Below are positions 1-18,360 of a stretch of 64,000 nucleotides of DNA, piece by piece. Each line of letters begins with the position of its first letter. Position 1 is the first letter of the stretch. The position numbers and the translations under genes are program-made. The stretch covers positions 19,616,603 to 19,680,602 of the forward strand of contig HG738137.1 in assembly GCA_000499405.2 (NCBI GenBank), given 5' to 3'. This stretch comes from Onchocerca volvulus (taxonomy: Eukaryota; Nematoda; Chromadorea; Rhabditida; Onchocercidae). The notes under the pieces were generated by a model. That model worked only from the letters and a program-made list of their open reading frames with translations. It had not been told where the DNA came from and ran no database searches.

Positions 1-1818
<1,818 letters not shown>

Positions 1819-1867
1819 CGTTCTCTTTGTTTCTAAGTCTCGACAGTGTGATAGTAGAGGTAGTAAT

Positions 1868-1910
1868 AGTAGTAGTAGTAGTAGTAGTAGAAGTAGTAGT
1901 GTACGGTCAC
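1868..1910. repeat. TAG trinucleotide microsatellite
   Basis: An imperfect run of TAG units lies about 50 bp upstream of the start codon of hnRNP copy A, so it falls in its promoter or 5' untranslated region. It makes long artificial leucine-rich frames on the minus strand. Confidence 0.8.
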
Positions 1911-3159
1911 TCCCTCTTTGATCACGTAAAGTACATACACTGGTTGTACCAAATGACGTATATATATGCTGATCTCTCACAAAATACTGTATGTCACTGA
2001 TAACTGATCTCACAGCAATATCTAAAGGTATATAATACCAATCAATATATGAGACCAAACAAATCGTAACGCTTTGTTAAGCATTCAAAGTACTAGAGCT
2101 TACTATCTTTCAATCGTGAAATGAATTCCATGTTATTCATAATAAAATGAGAAAAAAAGTGCTGACAATAAACCTAACCTTTCTTTACCTGATAAGAATC
2201 TAGAATTAAAACTGAACGTCAACATTTGCCAAAAATTTTCGGATTTTCAGCCATCAACCAAATAATATCCCATATTTCTTCTTTTTAGACACGTGCAACG
2301 AAAATACCCCACCTCCCTCCCCGATATCAGCAACATACAACTCCAAAACCAACCTTGTTCTCTTCAGCGTAATGTGTGTAGAGAAAATATCAATCCAAAT
2401 ACACAGCTCCTATAAATAAATCAAAATATGAAAACTCGTTATTCCATGTAAGTCGAATTATGTAGTTCAAGAACTGACTCAAACTTCTGTTAAATTCTGT
2501 TAAAATAATCGGTGGCTAAACTAATGATAGTAATACTTCATCCATCCAGCCAAAATAAATACGAATAAATCAGTCAATATGAGTGTATAACTCCTGAATC
2601 TACATCACCAGAATTTTAAAATAAATACTGATCGTCTGATATTTTTTCAACAGCAAACAATAACAATAACAACAGATATATAGTCCTGTCGAACTGTTTA
2701 TACTACACAATGCTTCACATTGAAGAAAAAAGCAACCGAAACAACAATTGCAATAATGAAAAACTTGAGACAGAAACAATGTGAAAACGCCGGAAATACA
2801 AAAGACTGTAAAAGTTCTAATGAGTGAATTTCAGCAAACAAGAAATAATTACGAGATTTAAAAAAAACTGCTACGTCTACAGATATTATAGAAAATGATT
2901 GAAAATGCTTGTAACTGCCGGCAGATCGAGAGGGAAAACTGTACTCTTCCCAACATCTCAACATTCCCATAAATTTCTTAAAAGAAAATGGGAGACACAA
3001 AAAAATCAAAAACAGCAAAATTGTAAAAAACTGAAATACATAATTTGAAAAGGTTTAAAATTTGTATTTCGGGACCATCTACTGAGATCGTTGGAAAAAC
3101 CATGAAAAAAGTATCAGTAGCCAAAAGATGTATACTGCATGTTTGTTTAACTCAAATTT

Positions 3160-6715
<3,556 letters not shown>

Positions 6716-8291
6716 CGTATCTGTGTCTGTTTTGTGTCACTCTCTTAACACTGACTGTATTTCTGATAGTGATTAAGTGAAGTTATCGAGATCCCCTCAC
6801 AACAAGTCAGTAGTAGAAGTACAACAATGTCTCTCTCACTGATTCCTGATTCTTGCCTGAATGCCTGCCTGATACTGATCCTGATTTTTATACCGATAGA
6901 GTTTTCTTTTCTCAACTTAGCTGGCTGGCACACCCACTGCCTTAACACAATCTACAATGTGAAAATAGTCTTCATTCAACACAAATTCATGTAGAGAGAC
7001 GGAAAAAGTCTTGATAAAAACGATTGGTTCCAACCGGGATTCAGCCTCTCATCTCTCAACCTTAACCACACTAAAATTCCAAACCGAAAGTATTAATTGA
7101 ACTAGTATAACGAAATTTTCACTATCCAACATGTCAAACATGTTCCGCCTCATCTCGATAGTCGCCGTCCTCTTTCTCCCTCTCATTTGAGCTCCTCCCC
7201 GTCCCCTCTTCCTTTAACTCTCACATCTATCATACCCTTGACCGTTATTCATTATTAAGACTCTTTCCATGTTTACCTCATGATTTTCAGATAATTAAAT
7301 AGAACTTAAAGAAACTTGGTCAGATGATGAAATGACAATGCCACACCAACCACTCGACAACTACCAAACATGAAGCCAAGCAATAACAGAGCCGCCGTAC
7401 CCTCATCATTTCAGGTAGTTCTCCCTAAAATACCAATATCGATTAGAGCCGTGGGATGTTTATGACAACTTCACGTCTCAAGCGCTATTTCGAAGAAGAG
7501 TAAAAATACGTCGGACCGCCGTGGGAAATAATGGATGGCGCTGATGGTGTAATAGCGTATGTGTAGTTTATTAGAAATTCCACATATACCTTCAAAATAC
7601 TGTTTTGTTTTCAAAAAAGAAATTACTATGTTTGGATATTTAAAAAAGGAAGTGATCAAACTTCTGAACATAAAGATTTTACTGAAAAATTCAAAATTTA
7701 GTTGGAGACACGAGTCACAACCATCAGTCTAATTATAAGCTTACAAGTGGAATCTGATTCCGAAGATTTTCCCGAAGACAGCCTTCTCTTAGCTGCATAC
7801 GTCTTCTTCGACGTCTTTCATAATTTTGAGAGGTCTAATATGTTACATTTGTTGATAGCTTTAACAAGCTCCCAGCCAACGTCAACAAACTACCAATAAC
7901 ATATTGATAATAGTTTTAAGAATTGGAAGTGGGTGTTTGCATCACAATGAATCGATAAATAGTAAATTTTGCTGAAAACTAAGCTTTTCAATTGAAATGA
8001 ATTTTAATTCTGGATCGATTCAATTTCATCGCAGTTTTAAATCAACGACCGTGTAAACTGAATAGTGTATTTGATGCACGTGCATGTTTTTATTTGTTTC
8101 TCACTTTTGTCATGTCGGATTTATATTCAGTAATCATGTTTGACTGAGAGTGGCATATATTTTCTTTAAGATGATAGCAATGCATGTGAAGAAATAGTTG
8201 ATACCACGATTTTTCGAAACTTTAATTTCAATACAGGACATATTAGTGACAGCAGAAAAGAACAAATGTTAATGATATTTACATTGTTTAA
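6716..8291. other. Intergenic region upstream of hnRNP copy B
   Basis: About 1.6 kb with no supported exon. The part at 7,140-7,250 is richer in C and pyrimidines than its surroundings and may be promoter sequence of hnRNP copy B. An AATAAA on the minus strand (8089-8094) lies about 200 bp past the stop of the next gene. Confidence 0.5.
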
Positions 8292-11200
8292 TCAAAATTC
8301 CGTGACAAGGTAAGCATCAATAGATTTATCATGCGAGGAAGATGAAGCACTGAGTGTCCTTCGTCGATCTGCGAAACGTTCATCATCACTTTGTGCTTTG
8401 ATTTCCATGTTAAAACCTCGAAAGTTTCAGTTTTCTGTTATATATAGTAAAATTTTGCAAGTTAAACAGATAAAAGTAAATTGAAGTACACAAAATAAAT
8501 CGAAAATTCTCCAATATTACAAACATATGAGATCCCACATGATAAATTAATTGCCACTTTAAATGTCTTGATACCATTTCTAGATTGTACTTACCTCTAT
8601 TTCTCATTTTTTTGTTCCTTGAACTACTTCGTCTCGGAGAATTTTTCTGAATTATGTCCGATTCACGTCCTGAATCGATCGCTGTTACAATTGGTGGCAT
8701 ACAGGAAGAATCCACCGATTCTTGCTCTCGCGATAAATTCGATATCTTTTGCCTCCTCCTGAAGCATTTAACGATGACAACAAAAATTAGTGTGAAAATG
8801 ATAAACATAATCGATCATTTTCATGATCCACGTGATATTCTGGAGTGAATCATCGATTTTTGAATGAAAAACTGCTCTTCGAAGATGCCCAAAACGATTA
8901 AATTTCTCCACAATCTCTTCTCTCGTCAGAGAGAGCATGTTAGAAAAGGAGAAGTGATGAATTCAGTCATTGAAATCATTATTTAAAAGTAATAAGGACC
9001 TGATAGTATTGCTGTAATTAGTAGGCGATGGCGAGCCTTCATCATCTGATTCTGTATGGGTGGTATGGGATGGATGTTGAATGCCCCTCGATCCGCAACG
9101 AAAATCTTGTTTAGAATAGCATCTTCGCTGACTCCCTCTACCAATTTCTGAAACTCTCCTTTATTTCTCCTTCTTTTTGTTTCTTGATCGTTTATCAGTT
9201 GTTCGCTGACTGCAAAATTAGTTACTTCCAAATTACTCGGTGAATCCAAAAGGTGAAAAAGTAAAAAGATGCAGGAACAAACGTTAAAAAAAACTGAAAC
9301 TACTTCGGCGATCATGAATGCGTGATGTTGTGATACATATTTGCTGCAAGTTTGGATCATCGGAAGCACTAAGATTATAATTTCGAATATTTTGCATCGG
9401 TATCTCTACGATAAGCAATTCTGGTTGAAGATTTATACCAAGATTCTCCAACTCCACCAGCACTGAATTGTTACAGTAGCAAATCGGTCCCACAAATAAA
9501 CCTAAAACAATATGATATGTCAATCAACTGTATCATAATTTTTTTACTATTTAAAGTTTAAATGTAATGCTAAAAAAAGAAAGAACTGTACTACTCCTTT
9601 GCAACCATCACATTTTTATCATTTACTGCTTTGTTTTTGGGAAGTTGAGATTTCATTCTCGTCTTCGATAATAGTTTTTTTTTTCTTGAAAATTATTGCA
9701 GTTCGAATGTGAAATTAAAACCCATATGAGAACAATATCTCCCCACTTCACATCTCTGCCGATCTCATTAAGTCTCGCTTTAGGAAACTAATCGAAAAGC
9801 ATTAAGTTAAGCCTATGAAAGTATCATACAGAAAATTTCGAAAAGTTTTTTCGAAAGTTTCCATTTCTTTTCTTACGTTTTAGTTAAAATGACATCTGTC
9901 AAACTAAAAATGAAAAATAAAATGCCGTAAACAGTTCATCTATAGTCGATAACATTTTGGAAGTCAGATAGCTAACAGGGCATCCTCCATGCTTGTTTTT
10001 CGATTTCAAAAGAACAGTCGACTTGGCCTAACTTAATATTGTTCAGTTAGTTTTCTGAGACAAGAAATTACTGAGATCGGCAAAGATGTGAAGCAGGAGA
10101 TACTTGTTCTCTTACTTTCACATTCGAAAATATCTTTTCAAACTAATGATAAAATATCTCATGTGCTCATCTGACATAACATAAGAAATAGTTTTATATG
10201 AAATAATTTTTGTACTACAGCATTAATTCTTTATCTAAATGCACATTTTGTCAGCCTTATAAAATTTGTTTTATCTATAAGATTATTCCATAATCATATG
10301 AGATAGAGACGAAAATTGATTTCTAAATCTTTCATCAATATAACACAAATTATTACCAGATGTACTATCCTCGTCCGAGGATTTTTCACAACCGTCATGC
10401 TTGGAACTGTTATCTTCTTCTTTCGAATAGCGCCTTCGATTAGTAATCCCACATTCCTTAGAAGTTTTGTTGAGGAAATATTGCTGCTGCCGATATCGTA
10501 TTTTAACTGGACGGGTAACATGTACAATAGTATCTGATTTCATACTGTTCGGTATTATATCATTGTACCCGAAAAATGAAATTTGTATGATTGTATACTT
10601 TCACTATCTAAAAAAATTTAATATGAAAATTTCATTGAAGGTTGAAAGCAAAAATAGTTGTTGAAATATCGAAGTCTTCTGAGATTTCTCTCAGATTTGG
10701 AATGGCTACTTGCACAATAAAAAATTTTGATATTAACATAAAATAGTCGAGCGCATTCGCCACTGGAAAATGTTGCAAACTGTCCAGAAATCGGGAATCA
10801 TCATGCAGTTTAACGCTTTACTTGTGGATAAGTACTAACTATACTTTTGACCAGAAAATGAGATTTGAAATGTTCAATACAATGATTATCGTTCAAATCT
10901 TCTGCTTCAATAGGATCAATCAAGGAATTGGTCTCACCCTACTAGAAACAAAATATCACCTACTGTATTTTTATTAAGTTATAAACACCCGAAGAATGAG
11001 AGAAACTAAAATGTATTAATCTTCTGCGGTTAAATATCGTAAGAGCGAGCGAGGCGACTTCGAGACAATGTCATTCAATCGAAATTTAATATTTTTTTTT
11101 TTTCATTTGCATTGACTGCAAATATATAATTTATCCAACAGTGCACTCTGCACTTCACTTCAAAAATTAGTAGATCGCTCCTGATTATATCAAACACTAG

Positions 11201-13575
11201 ATTTTGAGATATTACTGCTTCTTGCTGGTGCATATCGGTTCTGTTCTCTTGAGCTTACTGTCGCAATACCATTACCACTGTTGCTACTGTTTTTGCAATG
11301 ATCAATATTGTAAGCCATGCTGCTGTTGTCATGGCTATTAATTTCATTATCCAAATTTTGATCCAGGTCCTCCCGAATATAATTGATTACGTATTGGTCC
11401 ATTTCAGATTGCTGAACAGCTGAGAATAATACCTGGAACAGCAATAATTTAAGATACTGAAACTTCTGGAAGACAATTATTTTGGAATTAATAAATTCAG
11501 TCTTCAGAACTTCTTTCCCTATCGGTTTTTAGATTTTTTTTGTGCTACCCAAGTTCTTGTTTGTCATGTACCCGTTAGAAATATCAACAGCAGTACAACG
11601 ATGCGAAGATTCTGACTAGTGATTATAATGGATCTATCTTCATTTTTTCTAATAAAAATGAAGAGAATGAAAACATTTTTATGACCCATGCAGGAAGACA
11701 ATTTATAACTGAAAATTGCATTGCAATTTTGAAATATTAAAGAGAAAAAAGGAATGATAATAAAGATTCAAAGATGCAGAAAAATCTATTCGACCTGTAA
11801 GCCTTTCATAAGCTATAATTTTGGATTTCATAAGAAAAATGACAAAAATAAAAATTTAAATCTTCGCGGTTTATTAATACAGCTGAAGTACTTTCGATCG
11901 ATATTATCGGTTGCTCTTTCAATTCTTCAGTTCTTTCCAGCATTTCATCTTCTACCGGCCTACAGTGTACTGTCTTCTGCTGTTCATTTATCACTGATAT
12001 TGAGAAATGCTGCAACAAAAAATCACAATGTAAAAATTCAACTCACCTAAATTCAATCAACTCGAATTGATTAGAAGGAAGTCGCTCGAAGCTAAAGTGT
12101 GTCTAAAAAGCTTACAAAGTTCTTTGATTTAAAGAAGGAATACTTTCATTACATTAAATTCAAAAAAATTTTTGAATCCCGATTATTCCATGTTGCGATA
12201 AAAATATGTAGTGCTGAACTTTCTGATACAATAGAGTACAAAAGAGAAAAAAAACAAACAAACAAACAAACAAACTATGAAACTTGAATCTACAGAAATT
12301 TCGAATTAAAATTCGTATCAATAATTTGAGTCGAAAAAAAATGAGATGAAAATTTAATGCATGCCTTTCTACGAATATTCAACATTTCTAATATAAGCAT
12401 GAAAAAATTTACATGATCAAGCAGGAATGAACTATAAGACTACGGCAAGAAAAAAATCATTTCAAATTGCAGCTGAATCCGGTGAACAGTATTCCACAAG
12501 CAATGCTTACCATTTATTCACAGATAGGTTTCGTATATTCTCACACTGAAGAGAATATATGAAAAATTTCTGTGATGTCTAAGCTCAACTGACAGAACAT
12601 TTCACGTTCACGACTATCTTCTACAGTCCGATTCTCCGGTCAAGATCAAAATAATCAAGCTTTTACTAGCATTCTTTCATTTGCAGAAATACGATTATGT
12701 CGAAATGATCCAGAAATAAAGTATCTCAATAAATGATCAATTGTCTAAAGTCCTAATATATGCAACGTAAATTTTCAATCCATCATTGGAATATATGAAA
12801 CTTGAATGACATGATAACTTTAAAATAGACTCAAACGAATGATAGAAGGTTTTTAGATGATTCAACTAAAATATTTCCCTAATATATTTAAAATAACATA
12901 ATTCCTCTTTCTAAATCTATTATATTCCTCAAACTTCTCTAAGTATTTCATATTTTCAGATTTAATATGTCACTGTATCAAAGAACGACAAATAACACGA
13001 AATTTACTTTTTTTTTTTTATTGTTTAGTGGCTGGACTGTCGCGCGTTGCTGTGGCAATGTGTGGCCGGGTCTTGCTAGTCTATATAAGTTAAAATGTAA
13101 ATGTTAGTTTGTTCAAAATCTTAAATATTCGAAAGATCTTATCGACTGTTTTGAAATTTCGATACAACGCTGCATCCAAATACGCCATGTTTTTATATTT
13201 TTTTTTTACATACACATGTTGCTGTGGCTCAGTCTAGTTAACTGAAAAATAAAGAAAAGAGATCAAAATATAAATCAAAATGAAAATAAATCGAAATCTA
13301 TGAAAATCCAATTTAACAATACAATCGAAAACATTGAAATGGAATCGTAAAATATTTAATATAAACGTGTTGCTTTTACGCCCAACAGATGGTGCCGTTA
13401 TTCAAAAAAAAAAAAAAGTATGTTTTTACAAAAAGTATGTTTTTACCTCATCCATACATATTTGAGCCATTCTTTGTCTGTTTCGCTCATTCGTTGAATG
13501 CAATCGCCGTGTTCGCAACCGTGCATCCTCAAGTTTAGCTGCACATCGCTCTGCTGTTTCTGTTGTGGAAAAATA
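8292..13575 (-). CDS. Unrecognised gene, 3' exons (about 430 codons plus an upstream exon)
   Basis: I do not recognise the family. A chain of exons joins in phase: about 13447-13575 (upper limit uncertain; open from 13620), 11881-12009, 11216-11432, 10357-10533, 9304-9501, 9000-9209, 8832-8919, 8595-8758 and 8292-8395. Nine consecutive exons agreeing in phase is good evidence for a real gene. The product is charged and hydrophilic: an Arg-rich helix-like exon, a Ser/Asn-rich stretch, and a C-terminal Ser/Arg-rich tail ending in VTEF, which could be a PDZ-binding end. Two points are weak. The acceptors at 10533, 8919 and 8395 are poor. Also, between 8759 and 8831 one can read either a 73-nt intron (used here) or, with a one-base frameshift, a membrane segment (IIFTLIFVVIVKCF). 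The N-terminus is not established. Confidence 0.5.
13020..13237 (+). mobile_element. Short Helitron-like repeats, head-to-tail junction
   Basis: A block beginning TCTATATAAG at 13080 and ending CTAG at 13234-13237 (followed by T) is a shortened relative of the element at 21280-21767; both contain a TTGAAATTT and ACAAC-type core. It is directly preceded by another CTAG (13076-13079), so the end of one copy abuts the TC start of the next. Confidence 0.5.
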
Positions 13576-13593
13576 TCTGATCGAATTGTTGCT

Positions 13594-14592
13594 TTTTCTT
13601 GCTATTGTGACTCCGATAAGTCAACAGTAGCAGTCGTTTGGATGCTCATATGTTGTTGTATTTTCCATTTCCGACTGTCGTTCTCTTTTCCTTTTATCAC
13701 TGCCATCACTTCCGCTGACCTGTTGCTTGTTTCGTTGAACTGTGGCTCCTACTGCCGCCGAACTGTCTTCGAAATTGATTTGTGACTGAACTTGCACTTG
13801 AATTCCTGCTGCCGTCAAATTGCGTGACCAAAACTGACTCAATCTTCGAAGTCCTGATCTTTTCAAACCTTCGGAGCTCCGCCTCCTCCAACATATCGTC
13901 TTATGATTGATTGACCTCACTTTTTTTTTATCTATGAATCAAAGTGTTTTAGCGGCAAACATTTGGTCCCTTCGAAACTTTGTCGCGTTATTTGAACTTT
14001 AATATTCCTTGTATACTGTGATTTTCCTTTTTTGGGGAAAAAGATCAGATAATTTGTAATTTGGCTTGCAGTCTGTTGGATTGGAGATTGCTTCTTCCTG
14101 CTATTGTGACTCGACTAGGTCACAATAGGTTTTATTGGGTTTATTCGATATTATACACAATGTCGCGTTTATAGAATAGTAAGGATTAAAGAACATTACA
14201 TGGTAAATAATAAAAGATACTAACAATCGTTTGAACGCTCACTATGTTGTCGTACTTTCCTTTTATGATTGCTGTTCTCTTTTCGCTTCACTACTGCTGT
14301 TGCTCCTGCTGAAGTGTCTCTCATTGCTGTCGAAACCGTCTTGGAAGTTAAACTGGAATCAAACTGCTGCTGATACTAATCCTACTGACACTGTTTTTGA
14401 AGACACAGATATTGTAGACTGATCGAAGATACACAATTGGTACTCGAAAAACCCTTTTTTACATGAATAATCCTTGATTTTGGTAGTGACGGAGACATAC
14501 AACACATTAATCACAAAAAAATTGGTTATCACGACAAATAATAAGAGATGGACAATTCTCACAAACTTCAATCCTTGTAACATTCCCGACAA
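13594..14592 (-). pseudogene. Duplicated, stop-interrupted exon block (possible decayed or alternative 5' part of the gene downstream)
   Basis: Two related blocks, about 13640-13800 and 14228-14370, read on the minus strand as similar Gln/Ser/Arg-rich peptides (SQINFEDSS and FQFNFQDGF). Each is interrupted by a stop in the matching frame. The first runs in the same frame as the exon ending at 13447 but is separated from it by one TGA at 13621-13623. Upstream, 14375-14583 encodes a Met start with a strongly hydrophobic segment (VHLLLFVVITNFFVINVLYV), which could be a signal anchor. Whether this is the true N-terminus of the gene below, an alternative first exon or a broken duplicate cannot be settled by reading. 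Confidence 0.35.
14070..14180. repeat. Dispersed repeat with 10-bp palindrome (copy 1)
   Basis: Contains CTATTGTGAC and its exact reverse complement GTCACAATAG separated by 8 bp (about 14101-14128), followed by a stretch shared with the copy at 42555-42665 (TATTATACACAATGTCGC here, TACTATATACAATATCGC there). Confidence 0.65.
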
Positions 14593-15357
14593 TTAACATC
14601 TAAAAAAAAAAAGTTAACATCTCAGTTGATATCTCAGATTTCATTCGACGCATATGAGGAGCTGTATTAGTAGATCGGAAGATGGTAGAACAAAGGCCTT
14701 TGTGTAGAGATATGAATAAGTGATTCATTTGCCTGAGAAATATTTCAAATACCATGTGAGAGAATAATACGGACGAAGGGAGAAGGTAAACATAGATAGA
14801 AAAGAGGAGGGTGGAAAGAGCAAAAAAGAGACAAAGTGGAGGAGCGATGAAGAAGGAGAAGGGCAAAGGAAAGGGAAAGAGAGAGAAACATTACCAAAAA
14901 AAACATTTTTAACTCATATGTGTGACATCTACATGACAGTAGTATATAAATGTAAAAAAATACGCGTCTATTCGATTGCAACATTGTGTCAAAATTTAAG
15001 GCAGTCAGGAAGAACTTTCGAAAATTTAAGATTGAACATTTATATTTCTATTCGTATAGATAGATAGGTAGACTGCGAGACTTAAATCATATGGGATTAT
15101 CTATTATTGTTGTAAAAACAACACGCGATTGTAAATTTCTCCAGTCCGCCAATTTTTTCTAAATCTTTTTTTTCTAAAGTATTGAGGATTTTCTCTGAAT
15201 TTTGTATATCCAAACTAATCCATTGGAAAACTAACATGAAGGTTAAATCATTTAAAAGAAGCCATATCATCTGAATGAAAATAGAACAGCCAAATTGATC
15301 TGTTTTTAAACATCAAATATTCTTGTGGTTGGCATAGCTTTATCATGGATCATTTCA
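14593..15357. repeat. Gap between two minus-strand genes, with a minus-oriented repeat copy
   Basis: No supported exon. Around 14965-15060 the sequence is a reverse-oriented relative of the dispersed repeat family at 21280-21767: an ATACGCGT-type block, CAACATTGTGTCAAAATTT, then a weak ATTTAAGATTGAACATTTAT part. A short GATA run follows at 15058-15069. The rest shows nothing recognisable. Confidence 0.5.
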
Positions 15358-15363
15358 TTTATT
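15358..15363 (-). terminator. Poly(A) signal of the four-transmembrane gene
   Basis: AATAAA on the minus strand, about 20 bp after the stop codon of the gene at 15380-17347. Confidence 0.5.
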
Positions 15364-15379
15364 TGATTTTTTTTGTAAA

Positions 15380-17347
15380 TTATTGGAAAAATAATCCTAC
15401 GTTTGGGTCATCTTTAGCGATACAAGACATCTGTTTCGGTGCTTTTTCGTTCACTACAATATCCATGGTATTTTGTCGTAACAAGCCAACAGCAATCAGG
15501 CTACTGATCGTGTACAGTAATGCAGCAAGAATCGAACTGAGCCCAGCCAATAGAAAATACAAGTTATCCATCAACTAAACAAAATCAAATTTTTAGATAA
15601 TTGAAACGCTATTACATGGATTGCACACAACGTAAAAAGTATTTTAGGGACATTTCTGCAACCTTTGAAATGCATAACTATTTAAGGATAAATTACTGGT
15701 CGATTTTTAGATAATGACGCATTATGAATTAGAAATCAAATAATGATTCACTATTATTTAATGTTTCCTCGAATTGCCACAGATTTTCGCGACAAATGTT
15801 TCGTCCAGATATTCTATATTCATTGCAAACTTTTTTTTTTTTACAATTTAAAAGCAGTTAGCACTCAAATTATTCATTTTGTATACTCCTAATAACTAAA
15901 ATGCAAATCAAAGTCAAATGTCTTTGACAGTTCATAAAAATTTTATGTGGAATTATTGGAAACATTTTTTCGCATATTAAGAAAGCTCGTTGATATTTCA
16001 GGAGATTAAAGATTTAAAAAATGATTGGTCACGTATGATCTAAAGATAAATATCACTCTGCATATTCATAGATGACTCAGTACACTTCACATCATTAATT
16101 TTAATCGTTATTATTTGTGCTTCTAAACAAATTAAAAAAAAAAAACCTTGAAAAAACCACAAAACAGTAAGATGCCGAAGCCCAAAAAGACGACAGCCAT
16201 TGTGAAACATATCGCAATCTCAACTCGAAGCCAACTTTTTTCTACCGCCCTATAGTACTTATCGCATCTAATTTTTTGTTTTGGTAATCGCAGTATCAGA
16301 AATATACCTGAAAAAAATAGTTATGTTAGAAAACTTACTGTATGTATATCAAATCAACAATAACTCTTCAGTCGTCATTTTCTTTTCTAAATTCAAATGA
16401 TTTTGAGAATAAAAACAAAAATAGTGCTATATAGAAATTATGAACTGCTATTGAAGCAGCGCTATTCAGCGATTTCAATGATTTGAGATATAGTACTTTT
16501 CAGGTATTTTCCAGTGTAATTAATTCGAAATGTTACATGATTGTAACTTATTCCTCAAATTTATTTAGTTAATAGTAAAATTTCATCTTGATTTGACTGA
16601 GATTGCTGGGCCAAATGTTTCGCAGATGCTATTTTTCCGTTTCATCAACGGCGTGATATAATATTTGATCCGATTTTGCAAGTGAATATAAATATAAATG
16701 AGCCAAAAACAACATACCGAAAGGAGGTATCAGAAGGCAGGTTAATGCAAGCATCCATTGGGAACCAGTTTTGTATAAACAGTAAACCACAAAAATGGAA
16801 CAAATGAACTGGAAAATTTTCAACAGAATACGAGATATTATTTGCATCGATATCATCTGCAAATTTCTAATTTTCTAGAAATGCTAAAAAAAAAAAAAAA
16901 AAAGAAAAAAAAAGATAGCAGAAAATAGTTCAATAGTACTTGTTTTATCTGACTAAACGATCCAAACGGAAAAATATACCTTTTCTTTTTACTCTTTCAC
17001 TAGAATGAAGGAATGAACATATGAAGATTGGACAAAAATCTTTTTTTTTGTATTCACATGTTTTTCAGAAATTCATATAATTCACAGTTTTTGGGTACGG
17101 AAGACAGAAAATAAATTAAGAGCATGAGAAACAATGGAATTCAAAAGAAGAATTTGTCGTTAATTTTCTACTGAAACTCCCTTTGACTTTATTCTTGTAG
17201 AATGTATTTTAACTTTTATGGATAATTTTAAAACAGTTCACCAACATGGCAGATTATCCAACTATTCCATCATCTACTTTTTATCCAGTAATAGAACTAA
17301 GAATGACAAATTACCTCAACCCTTCCTTTTAGTTCATTATCGTTCAT
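15380..17347 (-). CDS. Four-transmembrane protein of unknown function (175 aa)
   Basis: Four exons joined in phase: 17315-17347 (start MNDNELKGRVE), 16718-16856, 16147-16307 and 15380-15574, giving 175 residues. Four hydrophobic segments are visible, about residues 17-35, 40-57, 84-104 and 115-140, the last ending ISSLIAVGLL. A short polar loop with Lys, Arg and two Tyr lies between segments 2 and 3, and the polar C-terminus ends VGLFFQ. No signal peptide; the short N-terminus is probably cytosolic. Size and layout resemble small four-helix membrane proteins (MARVEL- or claudin-like), but no diagnostic motif was seen, so this is not a family assignment. A poly(A) signal lies just past the stop. 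Confidence 0.75.
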
Positions 17348-18360
17348 TTTTCACTTTTGGAAATCGTTGGTTCGAAAGAACTCATGCCAAGCAATAATTA
17401 TCGTGAAATGCATGAAAATTTACCAATTCAATTACAGTTCATATGTCACACCAATTTTTCATTTTTCATCTTGTTGAAAACTGCACTTCATTTTCATTTT
17501 GTTACGTTGCAGTGGATAGCAGCATATTTTGTCACTTGGAGATCGGTAAAAAATTTGAAATGTGCAAAATCGATACGAATACAGTGATAAACAGTGATAA
17601 ACTAACATGACATACGCTTTTTGGTAATAATGGTGAGGTAAAAGTTAAAAAGTAAGCAAATCAGTACTCAAAACACATTATCAATATGATATGAACTATG
17701 TCAAAAATCGTTTATTAGAATTATGCAAGCTCAGACCATTATTTTAGCGTATTAGAGTTATTAAGTGAACAGTTGAAAAGCAGTAAGCTCGGTCATACTG
17801 CTAGTTCAACCGTTTGCTTAATCTTTTGACGATTTTTTTATAAATTATTCCGGATTTTTAAAATGCTGTGTTAAAATTTTTAGACAAATGAATGACTCTA
17901 AGAAACGATAGTAGCCAAGAAACTTACCTTTCTAATCTATCTCTCCTAGAAATAATTAATAGATCAAAACAGGAAAGTTCGTAATTGCCTTGAAATTTTA
18001 ACTTTGTCGTTAGGTAATTGTAAGGCTGAATTCATCGAAAAAGCAAATAAAGTCGGCTAGTTTTGGTATATATTCTACATGTATAAAAAAAAGTTTAATT
18101 ATGTTTAATATCATTCAATCATTTTATGCTTCGGTTAAAAAAAAAAAAGAAAAGTTGGTCTCAACGTTGAAAGTTATATGTAAACAAGATGCAAGAAAGA
18201 AATCAGGTTTACAATGAAAAGAAACATTGTCGACTTGTGCAGCAAACTATAGATTTTTGCGTTGATGCCATCATTCAGAAGATTTGAGAAAATTCAATAA
18301 ACAGTCCTAAATATTTCAACAGAAAAGGGAATAGACAATTAATAGACAATGTTTTCGACA
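17348..18360. other. Intergenic, nothing recognised
   Basis: About 1 kb of AT-rich sequence upstream of the four-transmembrane gene, with no exon-like frame flanked by splice signals. It must contain that gene's promoter, but no specific site was identified. Confidence 0.5.
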
